A stretch of DNA of 64,000 bases from Lotus japonicus (Eukaryota > Streptophyta > Magnoliopsida > Fabales > Fabaceae): assembly GCF_012489685.1 (NCBI RefSeq), contig NC_080044.1, forward strand, positions 77,982,732 through 78,046,731, written 5' to 3'. A program made the position numbers and the translations under genes. The notes beneath the pieces were generated by a model. The model had not been told where the DNA came from and did not search any database. It saw only the letters and a program-made list of their open reading frames with translations. This document shows, one piece after another, positions 48,672-59,906 of this stretch. Each line of letters opens with the position of its first letter. Position 1 is the stretch's first letter.

Positions 48672-49977
48672 GAGAGATGATGATTTTGAGATCTTGAGAT
48701 GAGGAATATGCGTGAGCGTGAGGACTCTGAAGCAGTCGCGTGTGGTGTGGTGTATTTATAACGAACAAGCAGGGCAGAGAAATAGCGAGCGCGAGTGTGA
48801 AGGAAGAGAAAGAAAAAGAGGGCAGGTCCCGTTTTTGTGCAGTGCTATAAAGCTGTTATGAGACTTACTACACATACAATACAATGCCCCAACATCTTAT
48901 ATTTGGGTGGCCCAATTTTATTTTATTTTTCTTATCATAATTAAGGATGTGTTTGGTTGCATAATGGCTAACCTTAGAATGGGACAGACTCATTTTTAGA
49001 TGGCTGTATGAATTCTTAGAATTGATTTCATGATGAGAATCAATTATGCGTATTGAAGCTAGAGAAAGTTATGTATATATTGAATATAATCAATTATGAT
49101 ATTTCACAACTGAATTTCATAACTAAAATAATTATTAATAAATGTATTTGATTAGACAATTCTAGCCAATCATGCAAGCGGCTGATTTTGTTGGTAGGGA
49201 GTGGAACGATGGTCCAAGGGTGGCACTTCGTGCTTTGATTCTGCTTCGTCGTTGTGGTGATGCTCCGGTAAAATACTTGTAAGAATAATTTGCCGCTCAA
49301 GTTAGCGTGTGAATGATATGTAGGGTACAAGCGATATGAAAGTGTGCGTAGAGTCCTATGTTATGTTGATGTTAGTTCAGATTACGAGCTACAATGATGA
49401 TCGATGGCCTTTGATCGCTTAATAGAAAGTACACAACGTCGTTGATCTAACAATGCGCAGAGGTTGTGTGTTGTTATCGCGTCGTGATTTTTTCTTGACA
49501 AAGAGTCATTAACCTTGGGAGTTTTGCCTTCGGTGAAGATTAGGTGTACGTTACTTGTAAGGAGTTGTGCTCAGTGGTGACTAGTTGTCTACGAGCATCA
49601 ACTATGACACTAGCAACTTCAGATTTTATAAAGATATAGCAGTGTGGTCAGTGAATGACATATAGACCACAAACATTGAGTGCTGACCGTGCCTTAGGTA
49701 ATCGTTGAAGGTGAATTAGGGGTCGCTTCAATGTTGTCGTGTACTGCCACCGAAACAGTAGTCTTCTAGCCCTGACCTTCACTGAAAGTGATTGTCAAGA
49801 GGTATGATGAGTCATATGTTGTCAGACAAACATTGTAGAAGACAATCATATAGTCCGCAAAATGTGATGTAGGCGACCACTCAAACAGTTTGTAAAGAAA
49901 TACTTTAATTTTTACTCATTTTTATTATAATTAATAATTATTTTTTACTAAAATTAATAGTGACAAATACTGATTCA

Positions 49978-50016
49978 AAGATGCATTATTTTTTTTTGGA
50001 CAGAAAGATGCATTAT
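49978..50016 (-). mobile_element. Ultra-short retroposon footprint 3
   Basis: aaagatgcatta is duplicated at 49978-49989 and 50004-50015. The insert on the minus strand reads ctgtcc followed by an A-run. Confidence 0.65.
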
Positions 50017-50672
50017 GGCTTTTATTATTTTTGGTCAAATATTTTTGTTAGCTGATTTACCAAAGTGCAGCTCACGGACACGGACACGGACTTGCATGAA
50101 ATAAAATGTAGCTAAGGTAACCCTTCAATGCTCACTATCTTTTCTTCTTCGATTGGTCCTTTACAATGTTGTTGGCTTCACTGTCTTTTCTTCATGCATT
50201 GGTTCTTTTGGGTGCAATTGAGCAGTGTGCTGTGTCGGACTTGGCGTGCTTACTGACTTGGCTTTACTTGGATACCCTCCTTACCCCTGTCCTTCATCAT
50301 ATCTGTCACACTCTTAATTAAATATTGCTGATTTGCTGGGTCAGAATCACTTGTGTGATAATTGGAATTGATTTTAGTATTTTCAAATATGATTTGAGAT
50401 GGAACTTCTGGTGTTTGATCTGTCCTAGTGAAGTAATTTCAGATTTTAAAATTGAATTTTCCCAGAAATTATTTCTACAGTTTTTGAGCAGTGGTATGAT
50501 ACATGCTTTCGGTTTCTTAGCTGGTATCCCAGCTCAAAATATTCTTTCTGTTTTGTTTTACAACTTTATGGGTTGTATATGTTGTTACCGTTGGCCACAG
50601 CGCCAAGAAACCTCATTAACTGTATAGAAATATTTCATGTTGCTGACAGAGAAACAGTGCACAAAAGAATGA

Positions 50673-50708
50673 AGTTTCAATATAGTTTAAAAAAAAAGTT
50701 TCAATATA
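50673..50708 (+). mobile_element. Ultra-short retroposon footprint 4
   Basis: agtttcaatata is duplicated at 50673-50684 and 50697-50708. The insert is gttt followed by eight A on the plus strand. Confidence 0.55.
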
Positions 50709-50944
50709 TAAAAGTGTAGGTTCCAAAAGTCTAATGCATAATTAATATAAGATCATTATTCAATGAATTTGATTATGATTGTGAGATTTGATTGCCGGAA
50801 GTGGTTGATTCAGGACTAGTTCTCATGCTTGAAAGATACAATATAAACAGAAAAGTCACACCAAGACAATGACAAATTTAGAAAAGAAAAATAAAAAAGA
50901 GAATCTCTCAACCTTCTAACTCAAATATTTCTAAAGTTTGATCA

Positions 50945-50984
50945 GCATGACTTGATCTTTTTTTTAAGGGCATGACTTGATCTT
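50945..50984 (-). mobile_element. Ultra-short retroposon footprint 5
   Basis: gcatgacttgatctt is duplicated at 50945-50959 and 50970-50984. The insert is a T-run plus aagg, so the minus strand reads cctt followed by A-run. Confidence 0.6.
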
Positions 50985-51154
50985 AAAAGCTTAATTATTC
51001 ACATTGGTATCATCCCACGAATGTTAATGATTGATTTTTTTATTGCCTATTTTTAATCAAATAAAAATTTAGCTAACTTTTTGAAATTGTGTACCGTCAC
51101 TCAACTATGCATACTTTTTCTAATCTCTATAATCTTTTATTGTTTGTTTTTTAA

Positions 51155-52051
51155 AAGCGTTTTCGTTCACACCTTGCGATTAGTGCGGCTTGCCCTCGAT
51201 GCGACGCAGATCATGAGGACTTAGATCACTTATTTCGCTGGTGTCCGGACTCACAATCTCTATGGAGCAGATTTCGAACAGTCCTCCCCCTCTTGTTGTG
51301 CAAATAGAATTTACCTCATGGTTTGCAGACTTGTTATCCCACCGTAACAACACCCTTGGCGTGGTGGTTCTGTGGTGGATGTGGCGTTGGCGCAATTCGA
51401 GAGTTTTTGAGCCACAAGCTCCCAACTTGAACCAGGTTCTGCGTCTTGTTCTTAGGGATGAGTTGTTGTGGCGCGAGGCTTGGAAGCAACCGCTGCAACA
51501 CTCCATAGCCGTCGACCACACGCTTACGAGCACCACGCCGGTAGCAATCTGTATCTCCGTCGATGGAAGATGAAATCCGCATACAAGAAGGATGGGGTGT
51601 GCCGCTGTGGTGTGGAATGGACACGGCAGATGGGCACTTGGGGTCTCTCAAAGCTTCAACCATGGGAGTGCTTGTTTAGCTGAGCTCTTGGCGCTTGAAC
51701 TCGGGCTTAAGCAGGTAAGGGAGAATGGTTCCACGAAGGTGAAATGCTTGTTTGACTGCGCTAGTCTTGTGAACATGCTGCTCACAGGTACTGATATAAC
51801 AAATTTTTGGGACTTCGATGATATCCGGCGAGTACGTCAGCTAATGTCTACCTTTGAGGATGTGGCCATGGAGAGCATTACAAGGGATAAGAATAATACG
51901 GCGAATGCTCTCGCTCGGGAAGCAAGTAGAACTGGAACTCCTTTTCACGTGTGGAAGGATCCACCCTCCTTTGTTGCTGCATCACTATACTTAGATGCAA
52001 TTAGCTAGTTTATCTCTTCTGTTAATTTTCCTCTTGTAACAAAAAAAAAAA
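51155..52051 (+). mobile_element. 5'-truncated LINE: zinc-binding and RNase H remnants
   Basis: Bases 51170-51290 encode ACPRCDADHEDLDHLFRWCP, the zf-RVT motif that follows the reverse transcriptase in plant L1-type LINEs. Then stops and frame changes occur. Bases 51592-52008 encode a degraded RNase H: WNGHGRWALGVSQSF, LAELLALELGLKQ, KCLFDCASLVNML, NTANALAREASR. The stop at 52006 is followed by a short 3' UTR and poly(A) at 52039-52051. Confidence 0.8.
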
Positions 52052-52072
52052 CATTAATTAAAATTTCTACAT

Positions 52073-52590
52073 TTTTTTTCTGATGAGGGGTGGACTTCAC
52101 AGCCCAACAACAAAGCTAGAGGCCCCTAAAGAATACCGTAGAGGTCACATCCAAGGTGAAAGCAACCGAGCAAAAACGTGCAAAGTCTCGAAGACTGTCA
52201 ACTCTAAGCTCCCACTCAAACCATGTTTAGCAAGCATCTACATTAGCCTCACGGAACACATGACCCCAACCCATCTAAGAGAAACACCGCACGACACTCC
52301 GAATTTGGTTAACCAGAGGGGCACATGAATGTGAAGCTTCACACCCCCGAGCTAAAAACTGCACACATCAAGCCGAGTCTGGCTCGACAAAGATCTTCTA
52401 GACGCCACGCTGTCGAAGCAAATCAATCCCACATAAAATTCCCCAAAGTTCCACACGCATAGCCGAACACGAAGCCCAACCTCCTGGAGAAAGCCACTAC
52501 AAACGCTCCAAAATAATCACGAACCACTCCACCACACGCAGCCATATTCGAGGAGGGTGAGTAAGCCCCATCAGAGAACTTTCTCGAACT
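52073..52590 (-). mobile_element. Second LINE RNase H remnant, opposite strand
   Basis: Read on the minus strand, 52560-52330 gives CGGVVRDYFGAFVVAFSRRL, then in another frame SAMRVELWGILCGIDLLRQRG, KIFVEPDSA and, nearer the left edge, FREANVDAC, all RNase H features of plant LINEs. A T-run at 52073-52080 is its poly(A). Several stops are present. It ends only about 20 bp from the poly(A) of the neighbouring plus-strand LINE. Confidence 0.7.
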
Positions 52591-52795
52591 TATAAATGTT
52601 TTTTTGTTGTTAATATGGGCTTATTTTGACAGTCCTAGACCTCAGAAAACCAAATAGGAAATCTTGGGCCCAATAGAAGTAGCTGTCACCATTTCTCTTG
52701 TGCTGTAAAAAAAAACTGTTGGTAGTGTTCCATTTCTTGAGACACACTCTTTCTTCTGCTTCTTCACTTCCAACACTGCTCAGCTCAACACAGCA

Positions 52796-55700
52796 ATGGA
52801 CCTCGCCGCCAAGCTCCACCACCTCACCGCCACACCCAAACCTTCTCTTCACCCACTCACCAATCGCCCCCTCACTCACACCAACCGCTTCTTCACCCCC
52901 AAAAACCCACCCAATTTCGACGCCGCATGTCGTTTATCCGCCGTCACCGCCGAAACGACAACCACGACCCAACAAAACGACGACATCGAGTCCCTCTTCT
53001 CCGACACCTCCGTCGAACCCAACAGAAAACGCGGGAAAAACCAATCCCACACTCGCGCCGGCGCTTCGACAGTCTCCTCCGGCGTGAAGCTAGAAAGCAT
53101 CAGCAAAAGCTACAAGGGTGTCACCGTGTTGAAGAATGTGAGCTGGGAAGTGAAGAAGGGTGAGAAAGTGGGTTTGGTCGGTGTCAACGGCGCCGGGAAA
53201 ACGACCCAGATGAGGATAATCGCGGGTCAGGAAGACCCGGATTCGGGAAACGTGATTAAGGCGAACCCGAACATGAAGGTTGCGTTTCTGAGCCAGGAGT
53301 TTGAGGTGGCGCCGAGCAGGACGGTGAGGGAGGAGTTTCTGAGCGCTTTCAAGGAGGAGATGGAGATATCTGGGAGGATGGAGAGGGTGCAGAAGGCGCT
53401 GGAGGGTGCTGTGGATGATTTGGAGTTGATGGGGAGGCTTTTGGATGAGTTGGATTTGCTTCAGGGAAAGGCTCAGGCGGTGGACTTGGATGAGGTGGAT
53501 GCTAAGGTTGATAAGTTGATGCCGGAGCTTGGTTTTGCTCCTGAGGATTCTGAGAGGTTGGTGGCTTCTTTTAGCGGCGGGTGGCAGATGAGGATGTCTC
53601 TTGGCAAGATTTTGCTCCAGGTATAATGCATTTCATAGTAATTTTAGCATATGATATGATATCAGCAATTGTTACATCATGAAGTGTAGCTTGTTTTGTT
53701 GTTTGAGTGAGTGCATTTATGTATGAAAAATCTTCTACAATTGATTATGGAACCAAAATCAATTATGGGGAGAAGCTTATGTGAGTAGTTTTTGGATTTC
53801 AGAAGTGATTCTGAAGAAAGAGAAGTTGATCCAAACTTGCTTAATTGCAATAATAGTTTGTTTTTAGGATGATGTAGCGAAAGCATACATGTGTGTTTGC
53901 CCACTCTATTTTTGGCTTAGTGGAAGAAAAATGTCATTTTATAAACTTCTGCTTCATTGATGAGACATGCCTTTTTGGCTGTACATGCAATGCTTTGTGG
54001 CAATTTTAGTAGAGTGTGAATTTAGTTATTTATTTTAAAAAATAGCATATTGCTAGTCTTGGTAATCCATGTCATAATAGGTATCACATTGTTGTTTGAT
54101 TCATATAGCCCATCCCCACTTAGTGGAAGAAGACTTTGGTAATAGTAGGTATTTGCTAGCTGATATGTGGTAACTGACTTTCCATGCTCTCTTAGCCCCT
54201 GTATTATTTTTCTCTCCTCTTTACTTTATGAAGCTTGCTTGTTTGATTATTTTTTATTTATAACATTTGATACTACAAGATGTACATACTGGTAAAACTT
54301 TGGCCGATGCTGGTTTTGGAGTGTTTGAGTGTTCATGAAATGAATGGTGATTTGATTTCATTTTCAGGACCCAGATTTGTTACTGTTGGATGAGCCTACG
54401 AATCACCTTGATCTAGACACCATTGAGTGGCTTGAAGATTATCTTAGCAAGCAGGATGTTCCAATGGTTATCATTTCCCATGACAGGGCTTTTCTTGATC
54501 AGCTGTGCACAAAAATTGTGGAAACTGACATGGGTGTATCCAGGACATTTGAGGGAAACTATTCTCAGTATGTGGTTTCAAAGGCGGCATGGATTGAAGC
54601 ACAGTTTGCTGCATGGGAGAAGCAACAGAAAGAAATTGAACATACAAAGGGCTTAATAAATAGGCTAGGTGCTGGAGCGAATTCTGGCCGTGCTTCATCT
54701 GCTGAGAAGGTATTTGTGATCAGATGAATAGGTCCCAAAGCTGACAGGTCAATTAAATAGCTTAAACTAGTAGTCTCTTAACATGACTTCCTAACAGGAA
54801 AATACTGCATCTGCCATGTCCTGACTCTGTTAAATCATTTTAATTATTATCATTTATGTTTTTGAATTTGTCTTATACACTCCTTGAGTCCATCTCATAT
54901 TGTACATGTCCCATCACCCATGCCGTATCCATACTTTCTAGCTTCGTAGCTCTGATGCTTGTGTTTATCATTCAGATTAGCTGCATAAATCCTCACCGTG
55001 ACTCTAAAATTTAAAGTTTTAAACTATACTGTTTTCTTGCTCCTCATGTCATTTTCCTAAACCAGTTTCCTTCTATCTGTTATCTGTATGAGAACAGAAG
55101 CTAGAGAAACTTCAGGAGGAAGAACTAGTGGAGAAGCCGTTTCAACGGAAACAAATGAAAATCAGGTTCCCTGAGCGTGGAAGAAGTGGGAGATCTGTTG
55201 TAACAATAAAGAACTTAGAATATGGCTTTGAGGATACGGTAAGTAAGCATGCTCTTATTGTTGAACAGTGAGTATCAAATTGTTTATGTTATGTCTATAT
55301 ATATGTACTCATTTTTATTGACACCAGCTGATGTGATTGTTGTAATGTGGCAGGTGCTTTTCGAAAAGGCAAATCTGGCAATTGAAAGAGGAGAAAAAAT
55401 TGCCATTATTGGTCCCAATGGATGTGGCAAGAGTACTTTACTGAAATTAATAATGAGTTTACAAAAGCCGGTTGGGGGTGAAGTTATGCTTGGGGAGCAT
55501 AATGTATTACCTAACTATTTTGAGCAAAATCAGGTTTGTAACCATTGAATGCTAATTATTAATGGAAGTATGAAACTGATGGTGGTGCTCTTGATTCCAG
55601 TTCTTCATGTCAAACCTTTTACATATATAATTTTATTTCTTTCATTTTACAGGCAGAGGCACTTGATCTGAACAAGACAGTGCTTCAGACAGTAGAAGAA

Positions 55701-57316
55701 GCTGCAGAGGATTGGAGGATTGATGATATTAAAGGACTTCTTGGGCGTTGTAATTTCAAATCTGATATGCTTGACAGGAAAGTTTCACTATTGAGTGGTG
55801 GTGAGAAGGTAAATTGACAATTTGTATTGTTTTTATTTTTTACATGACATTCAATTAGCCTTTGTAAGACCTGTAACACTTACTAGTTAAACCCATTACA
55901 TTTTTTTTTATGAACATTGGATTTCAATAATTCTACCATTGAATAGAAAGTTCTCCTGAGATATAAATCAAGGCAGGTCATATTTTTGTTGAATGCTAAC
56001 ATCTTTGCAATGTAATGATAGCTTCAATAGTTTCATTTCAATGCCCTGCCATTTCTCACTCTCCAACATGATGATACTGTGTTTCTTGTTTCTTTTGTTT
56101 TACTAGGCACGCCTGGCATTTTGTAAATTTATGGTAAAACCATCAACTCTACTTGTGCTAGATGAACCAACCAATCACTTGGATATCCCTTCTAAAGAAA
56201 TGCTTGAGGTTTGCCTAAAATTTTATCTGTTCTTCTCTTATGTAAATCTCACTATCACTCTATCACCCTAATGATTTCTAATTCCTCTACCAGGAGGCGA
56301 TAACCGAGTACCAGGGCACTGTTATCACAGTGTCTCATGATCGATACTTTATAAAGCAGATAGTTAATAGAGTTATAGAAGTCAAAGATGGTGCTTTACA
56401 GAATTACGCAGGTGATTACAATGTAAGTGAAATTAACCCCCTGCCTCTGTTCTTTATCTTGGCATTTGGGGTGTTAGTTCTCATTTAGAAAAAAAATGGA
56501 ATTAGTTGAAATGAGGTAAATGAACTTTTTCAAGATGCAATTAGTCTTAATTGACCATTGGAGCAAAGCTTTCTTAGTTGTTTATTTTAGGCTTTTGAGA
56601 TGAAACTTAATATGATTTATTGACATTATTTTGATGTTCATACAACATATATATCTATGTGCTGCATCTTCAATTCTCTTTAGTGAGGTTCTTGTTTGCT
56701 TTTCCCCTCTCATTCCTCTCATCTAATTTCAAAATTATGATATGGACAAAGACAAGGTTAAATAGTTTTGAGGGCATAGTTTAGTAAATTGAATTGAATG
56801 TCTTTTTGGACAAATATATGAACTGTAATATTTTGGTTTCTTGTCTCATTATATGTTATCTAATTGTGCACATAATGAATGCAGCATTGTTAATTGTTGC
56901 TTGGTTATTACAGGTTTCTAACCCTTAGATTCTCTAAAATTGCAGTATTACTTAGAGAAGAATCTTGATGCTAGGAATAGAGAGCTTGAACGTGAGGCTG
57001 AGCTAGAGGCCAAAGCTCCAAAAGTGAAAGCCAAATCTAAAATGTCCAAGGTAAGCCCTTGTTAGTTACGTTACACCCATTGTTTTGAAAACGGGATCAG
57101 CCGATCCGACCGGTTGAACCCCCGGACAGAATTGATAGGTTAATGATTTAGTGATTTCACTCTATACTTTTGGAGAACTTCCATGATAGTTTGTTAATCA
57201 TAATTGATTTCTGATAACAGGCTGAGAAAGAAGCAAGGAAGAAACAGAAGATGCAGGCTTTTCAGGCAGCAAACCAAAAGTCTAAATCTTTGAAAAATGC
57301 AAAGAGATGGAATTGA
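52796..57316 (+). CDS. ABCF5: ABC transporter F family member 5-like (plastid ABCF/GCN-type ATPase)
   Basis: Exons 52796-53620, 54368-54709, 55098-55238, 55354-55533, 55653-55808, 56107-56208, 56294-56422, 56946-57050, 57221-57316; 2076 nt, 691 residues, every exon a multiple of three. It is a soluble twin-ATPase without membrane segments; ABCF proteins act on ribosomes (translation factors such as EttA), not in transport. The N-terminal 90 residues are Ser/Thr/Pro-rich, a likely chloroplast transit peptide. NBD1: Walker A GVNGAGKTT (about 129), signature SFSGGW (about 258), Walker B LLLLDEPTNHLD. The interdomain linker includes the W-rich segment AAWIEAQFAAWEKQQKEIE. NBD2: GPNGCGKST (about 456), LLSGGEK, LLVLDEPTNHLD, and H-switch VSHDRYF. 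Lys-rich C-tail. Arabidopsis ABCF5 is nearly the same length. No damage is seen. Confidence 0.95.
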
Positions 57317-58280
57317 GTAATATATTCCTCAACATCATAGGAGCTTCATCATTACACTAATTTACAATGTATAAAGGTAGATGGGTTGAAGGTGAGGTAG
57401 CATATTGAGTGAGCTAGCTACTCAGTATTTGTAGATAGCATATGGATCACTTGACTGGATGTAGCAGCTTAATTATAGCAATTATGATTTCTGGCTTTCT
57501 GCAAAAGGTTACTAAGTCACAACTATGATTTGGTTTCTAGGAAGAAACCATGGTAAAAAAAAAAATTTGACTCCGTGAACTAGGAGAGCATGTTTTCATA
57601 GTTGGCCCTATGCGTGGTAAAATGAGGAAGGTTATATTAGGCTTTTAGCAGCCACCGTAAAACTGACTGATATCTTTAATATGGATCTAACGACAGCCAT
57701 CAGATGATCCATGTAGTCGAGTTCACTTAGTGGGCTAAGGCTTTGTTGTTGTTGTTGGTGAATCAGGAGAGCATCATGGAGTTTCTTTACATAATATGTT
57801 ACTATTTGGAAACATCCAATATACCTTGTGCTTTTTGACATATGAACTACGAGCGATGAAAAGGAAGCTTTTGCCCCAGTCTGTAGCGTTCTTAGCTAAT
57901 CTGATTCAGTAGCTTCCTTGTCATAATTCGTAGTTCATAACATTTTTGGATTCACAATAGCTTCTCTTTAAATCACTACTCTCAGTGCGATAACCTTTTA
58001 GTAGGTTTTCCAAACGCGCACTAAAGCACTCGCTAGTTGAGGTCGTCCTCTATGGTTTACAACTGGTCTACACTTCCTTAAAATGTTTGTGGTATGATCA
58101 TGGAAGTACCACACTGGCGCCAATGAACTAATTTCAATCAAACACAAAATGAAAAATAATGTAAATGAAGTTGGCTAATTTAATGTTAACATAAATAAAT
58201 TGTTTCATACAGAGATAGCTATCTCCTCCATCAACATCATTACAATTTTGATCCCCAAAAAGAAAAGGCAAGGTTTTTTA
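57317..58280. other. 3' flanks of ABCF5-like and of the LEA-like gene
   Basis: Convergent genes. No coding sequence recognised; UTRs of both genes probably reach into this stretch. Confidence 0.5.
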
Positions 58281-59023
58281 TCAAAGTTCTGCTTTAGACT
58301 CTTTCTCTGAGTCAGTACCCTCTTTCACCTTTTCTGTTGTCTTATGAATTGCTTCTCCAACAACATTTGCTGCTGATTTAGCAGTTTCCTCAACTGTTTC
58401 CTTGCTTCTGTCAAAGCTCTTCCCAACTGCTTCTTTAACATCATGTTCTGTCTCTCCCCCACCCCTGAAACTGAGGGAAAATAAAACACAGCATTACCAA
58501 CATTGCTATTCATTTTTTTTTTTTTTTGTTGAGCCGAGGGTAATCACTGCTGGCAGCCCATGACTAATCACCTCGAAGCAGAAAACTGCTGACCACAAAA
58601 TGTGTTTCATTCTTATAGGCGAGGGTCGAACTCTAACCTCATGGTTAAGGGTCGAGGTGAGCAACCGTCACGCCACACCTCGTGGATTTGTATTCATATT
58701 GAAATATCAAAGATAGATATAATAAAAACCAGATCAAATGGGTTACTAATTAAGAGCCTTTTAACTTACTCTAAATTTGGTGGGGAAAACTGCATCTGCA
58801 GATCATGTATGACAGTTTTGATTTTCTCCCAGGAACTTTTGTGGGACTTTCTGAGAAGAGAAATGGTGTCCAACAGCACCTTAGAAAGAAGTGGTTTTTC
58901 TGGATGATCTTGATCTTGAGCAACATTCTGGCCACCTTCATCAAGTGTTGCAAGCTGGAATTGGAGAATGATCAGAATGCAGAAAAGAAGAAAGAAAAGG
59001 GTGGTTCTTCTGAATCTATCCAT
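58281..59023 (-). CDS. Small secreted LEA-like protein, two exons
   Basis: Exon 1 59023-58770 and exon 2 58464-58281 (GT-AG, 438 nt, 145 residues). The N-terminus MDRFRRTTLFFLLFCILIIL is a strong signal peptide or membrane anchor. The middle is polar (STLLRKS-type helix, KSSWEKIKTVIHDLQMQF). The second exon encodes a hydrophilic, Lys/Glu/Ala-rich amphipathic helix (EHDVKEAVGKSFDRSKETVE then ETAKSAANVVGEAIHKTTEK), like group 3 LEA proteins or apolipoprotein-type helices. An in-frame ATG five codons upstream (59038) is an alternative start; the one chosen has the better context (ACCATGG). Acceptor choice tttcag at 58470-58465 keeps the frame. Function not known. The intron contains a SINE. Confidence 0.75.
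58507..58697 (-). mobile_element. tRNA-derived SINE in the intron of the LEA-like gene
   Basis: On the minus strand the element starts near cgaggtgtggcgtgacggtt, has an A-box-like tggcgtgacggt and a B-box-like gagttcgaccc, then an unrelated body and a 3' A-run (T-run 58513-58528 on plus). The target duplication tattcat lies at 58507-58513 and 58691-58697. Full-length, about 175 bp. Confidence 0.75.
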
Positions 59024-59906
59024 GGTTATAAGTGACATATTCTTCGAGGTTTCAGAAGATGAGTGGCAAAGGTATATGGCTGGTTTTGGTAGTTACTGGT
59101 TTGCAGATTCTGTTCTTGGCTTGGAACACGTACTACCTACGTGGGGCTCGCATCTTGCATGACGTGGTCCTTGAATATTTCAAACATTTTAATTGTACTA
59201 ATCATTTACCCGAAAACATAAAGATAGAATAATATATTAAACGAATTATTTTCATTAAATTTCGAGTAAATTACATTTCTCAAGATGTTCATACTAGATT
59301 TGTTACTTAAATGATTGTATGATTTGTTACTTTAATTAAATTCACTTTTTTCTTTCTGACCTGGCAAACAATTTACAATGACCCTATATATACACATCAC
59401 ATTCATTATATAAGAGTTTTACACTATAAATGTACAACTTCTTTAAACTGAGCTGTCAAAAAAAAAAAAAACTTCTTTAAACTGAACTCAATAAGGATAA
59501 GGAATTGAAAGCCTTTTTTTTGTTGTTGTTGCGAGTGAGTAGTTATTTAGTATCCTGGAATCGAATATAAGAGAAACAACTCATTTCATTTGAACAAACA
59601 TTCAGACCAACAAATTGGGAATTCTGTAGCTTCTTTTTGTTCAACTCAATCACATCTCTGCTTTGTGACAACATGGGAAATTCGTTTTGCTATTGATCAT
59701 TTGATTACCATTGGTAACATGCATTACATTTTGTCCTTAACCTCCCATCTTCACCCATATCTAGCCTTTGGGAGGACAAAAAATCCAAAACATTATACCT
59801 CAGAACTTGTGGAATCCAAGTTGGACAAAAATACCAACGCATGTAAAGATTATAAACACCAACTACATGTCATATGTCAAAACATACCCTTGAAAGTTCA
59901 AACATA
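59024..59906. other. Intergenic DNA with one retroposon footprint
   Basis: Promoter side of the LEA-like gene and 3' flank of the hAT-derived gene. Open stretches here have no recognisable domain. Confidence 0.45.
59436..59485 (+). mobile_element. Ultra-short retroposon footprint 6
   Basis: aacttctttaaactga is duplicated exactly at 59436-59451 and 59470-59485. The 18-base insert is gctgtc followed by twelve A. The 16-bp duplication and A-tail are hallmarks of target-primed reverse transcription. Confidence 0.8.

Larger units (their letters stand above)
48672..51150. other. Intergenic DNA with three small retroposed footprints
   Basis: The NOI promoter lies at the left edge. No gene recognised. 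Three short insertions with target duplications are at 49978-50016, 50673-50708 and 50945-50984. Confidence 0.5.

Noticed and set aside
52690..52730. gctgt plus A-run just upstream of the ABCF5-like start as another micro-insertion
   Set aside because: No matching target duplication on both sides.
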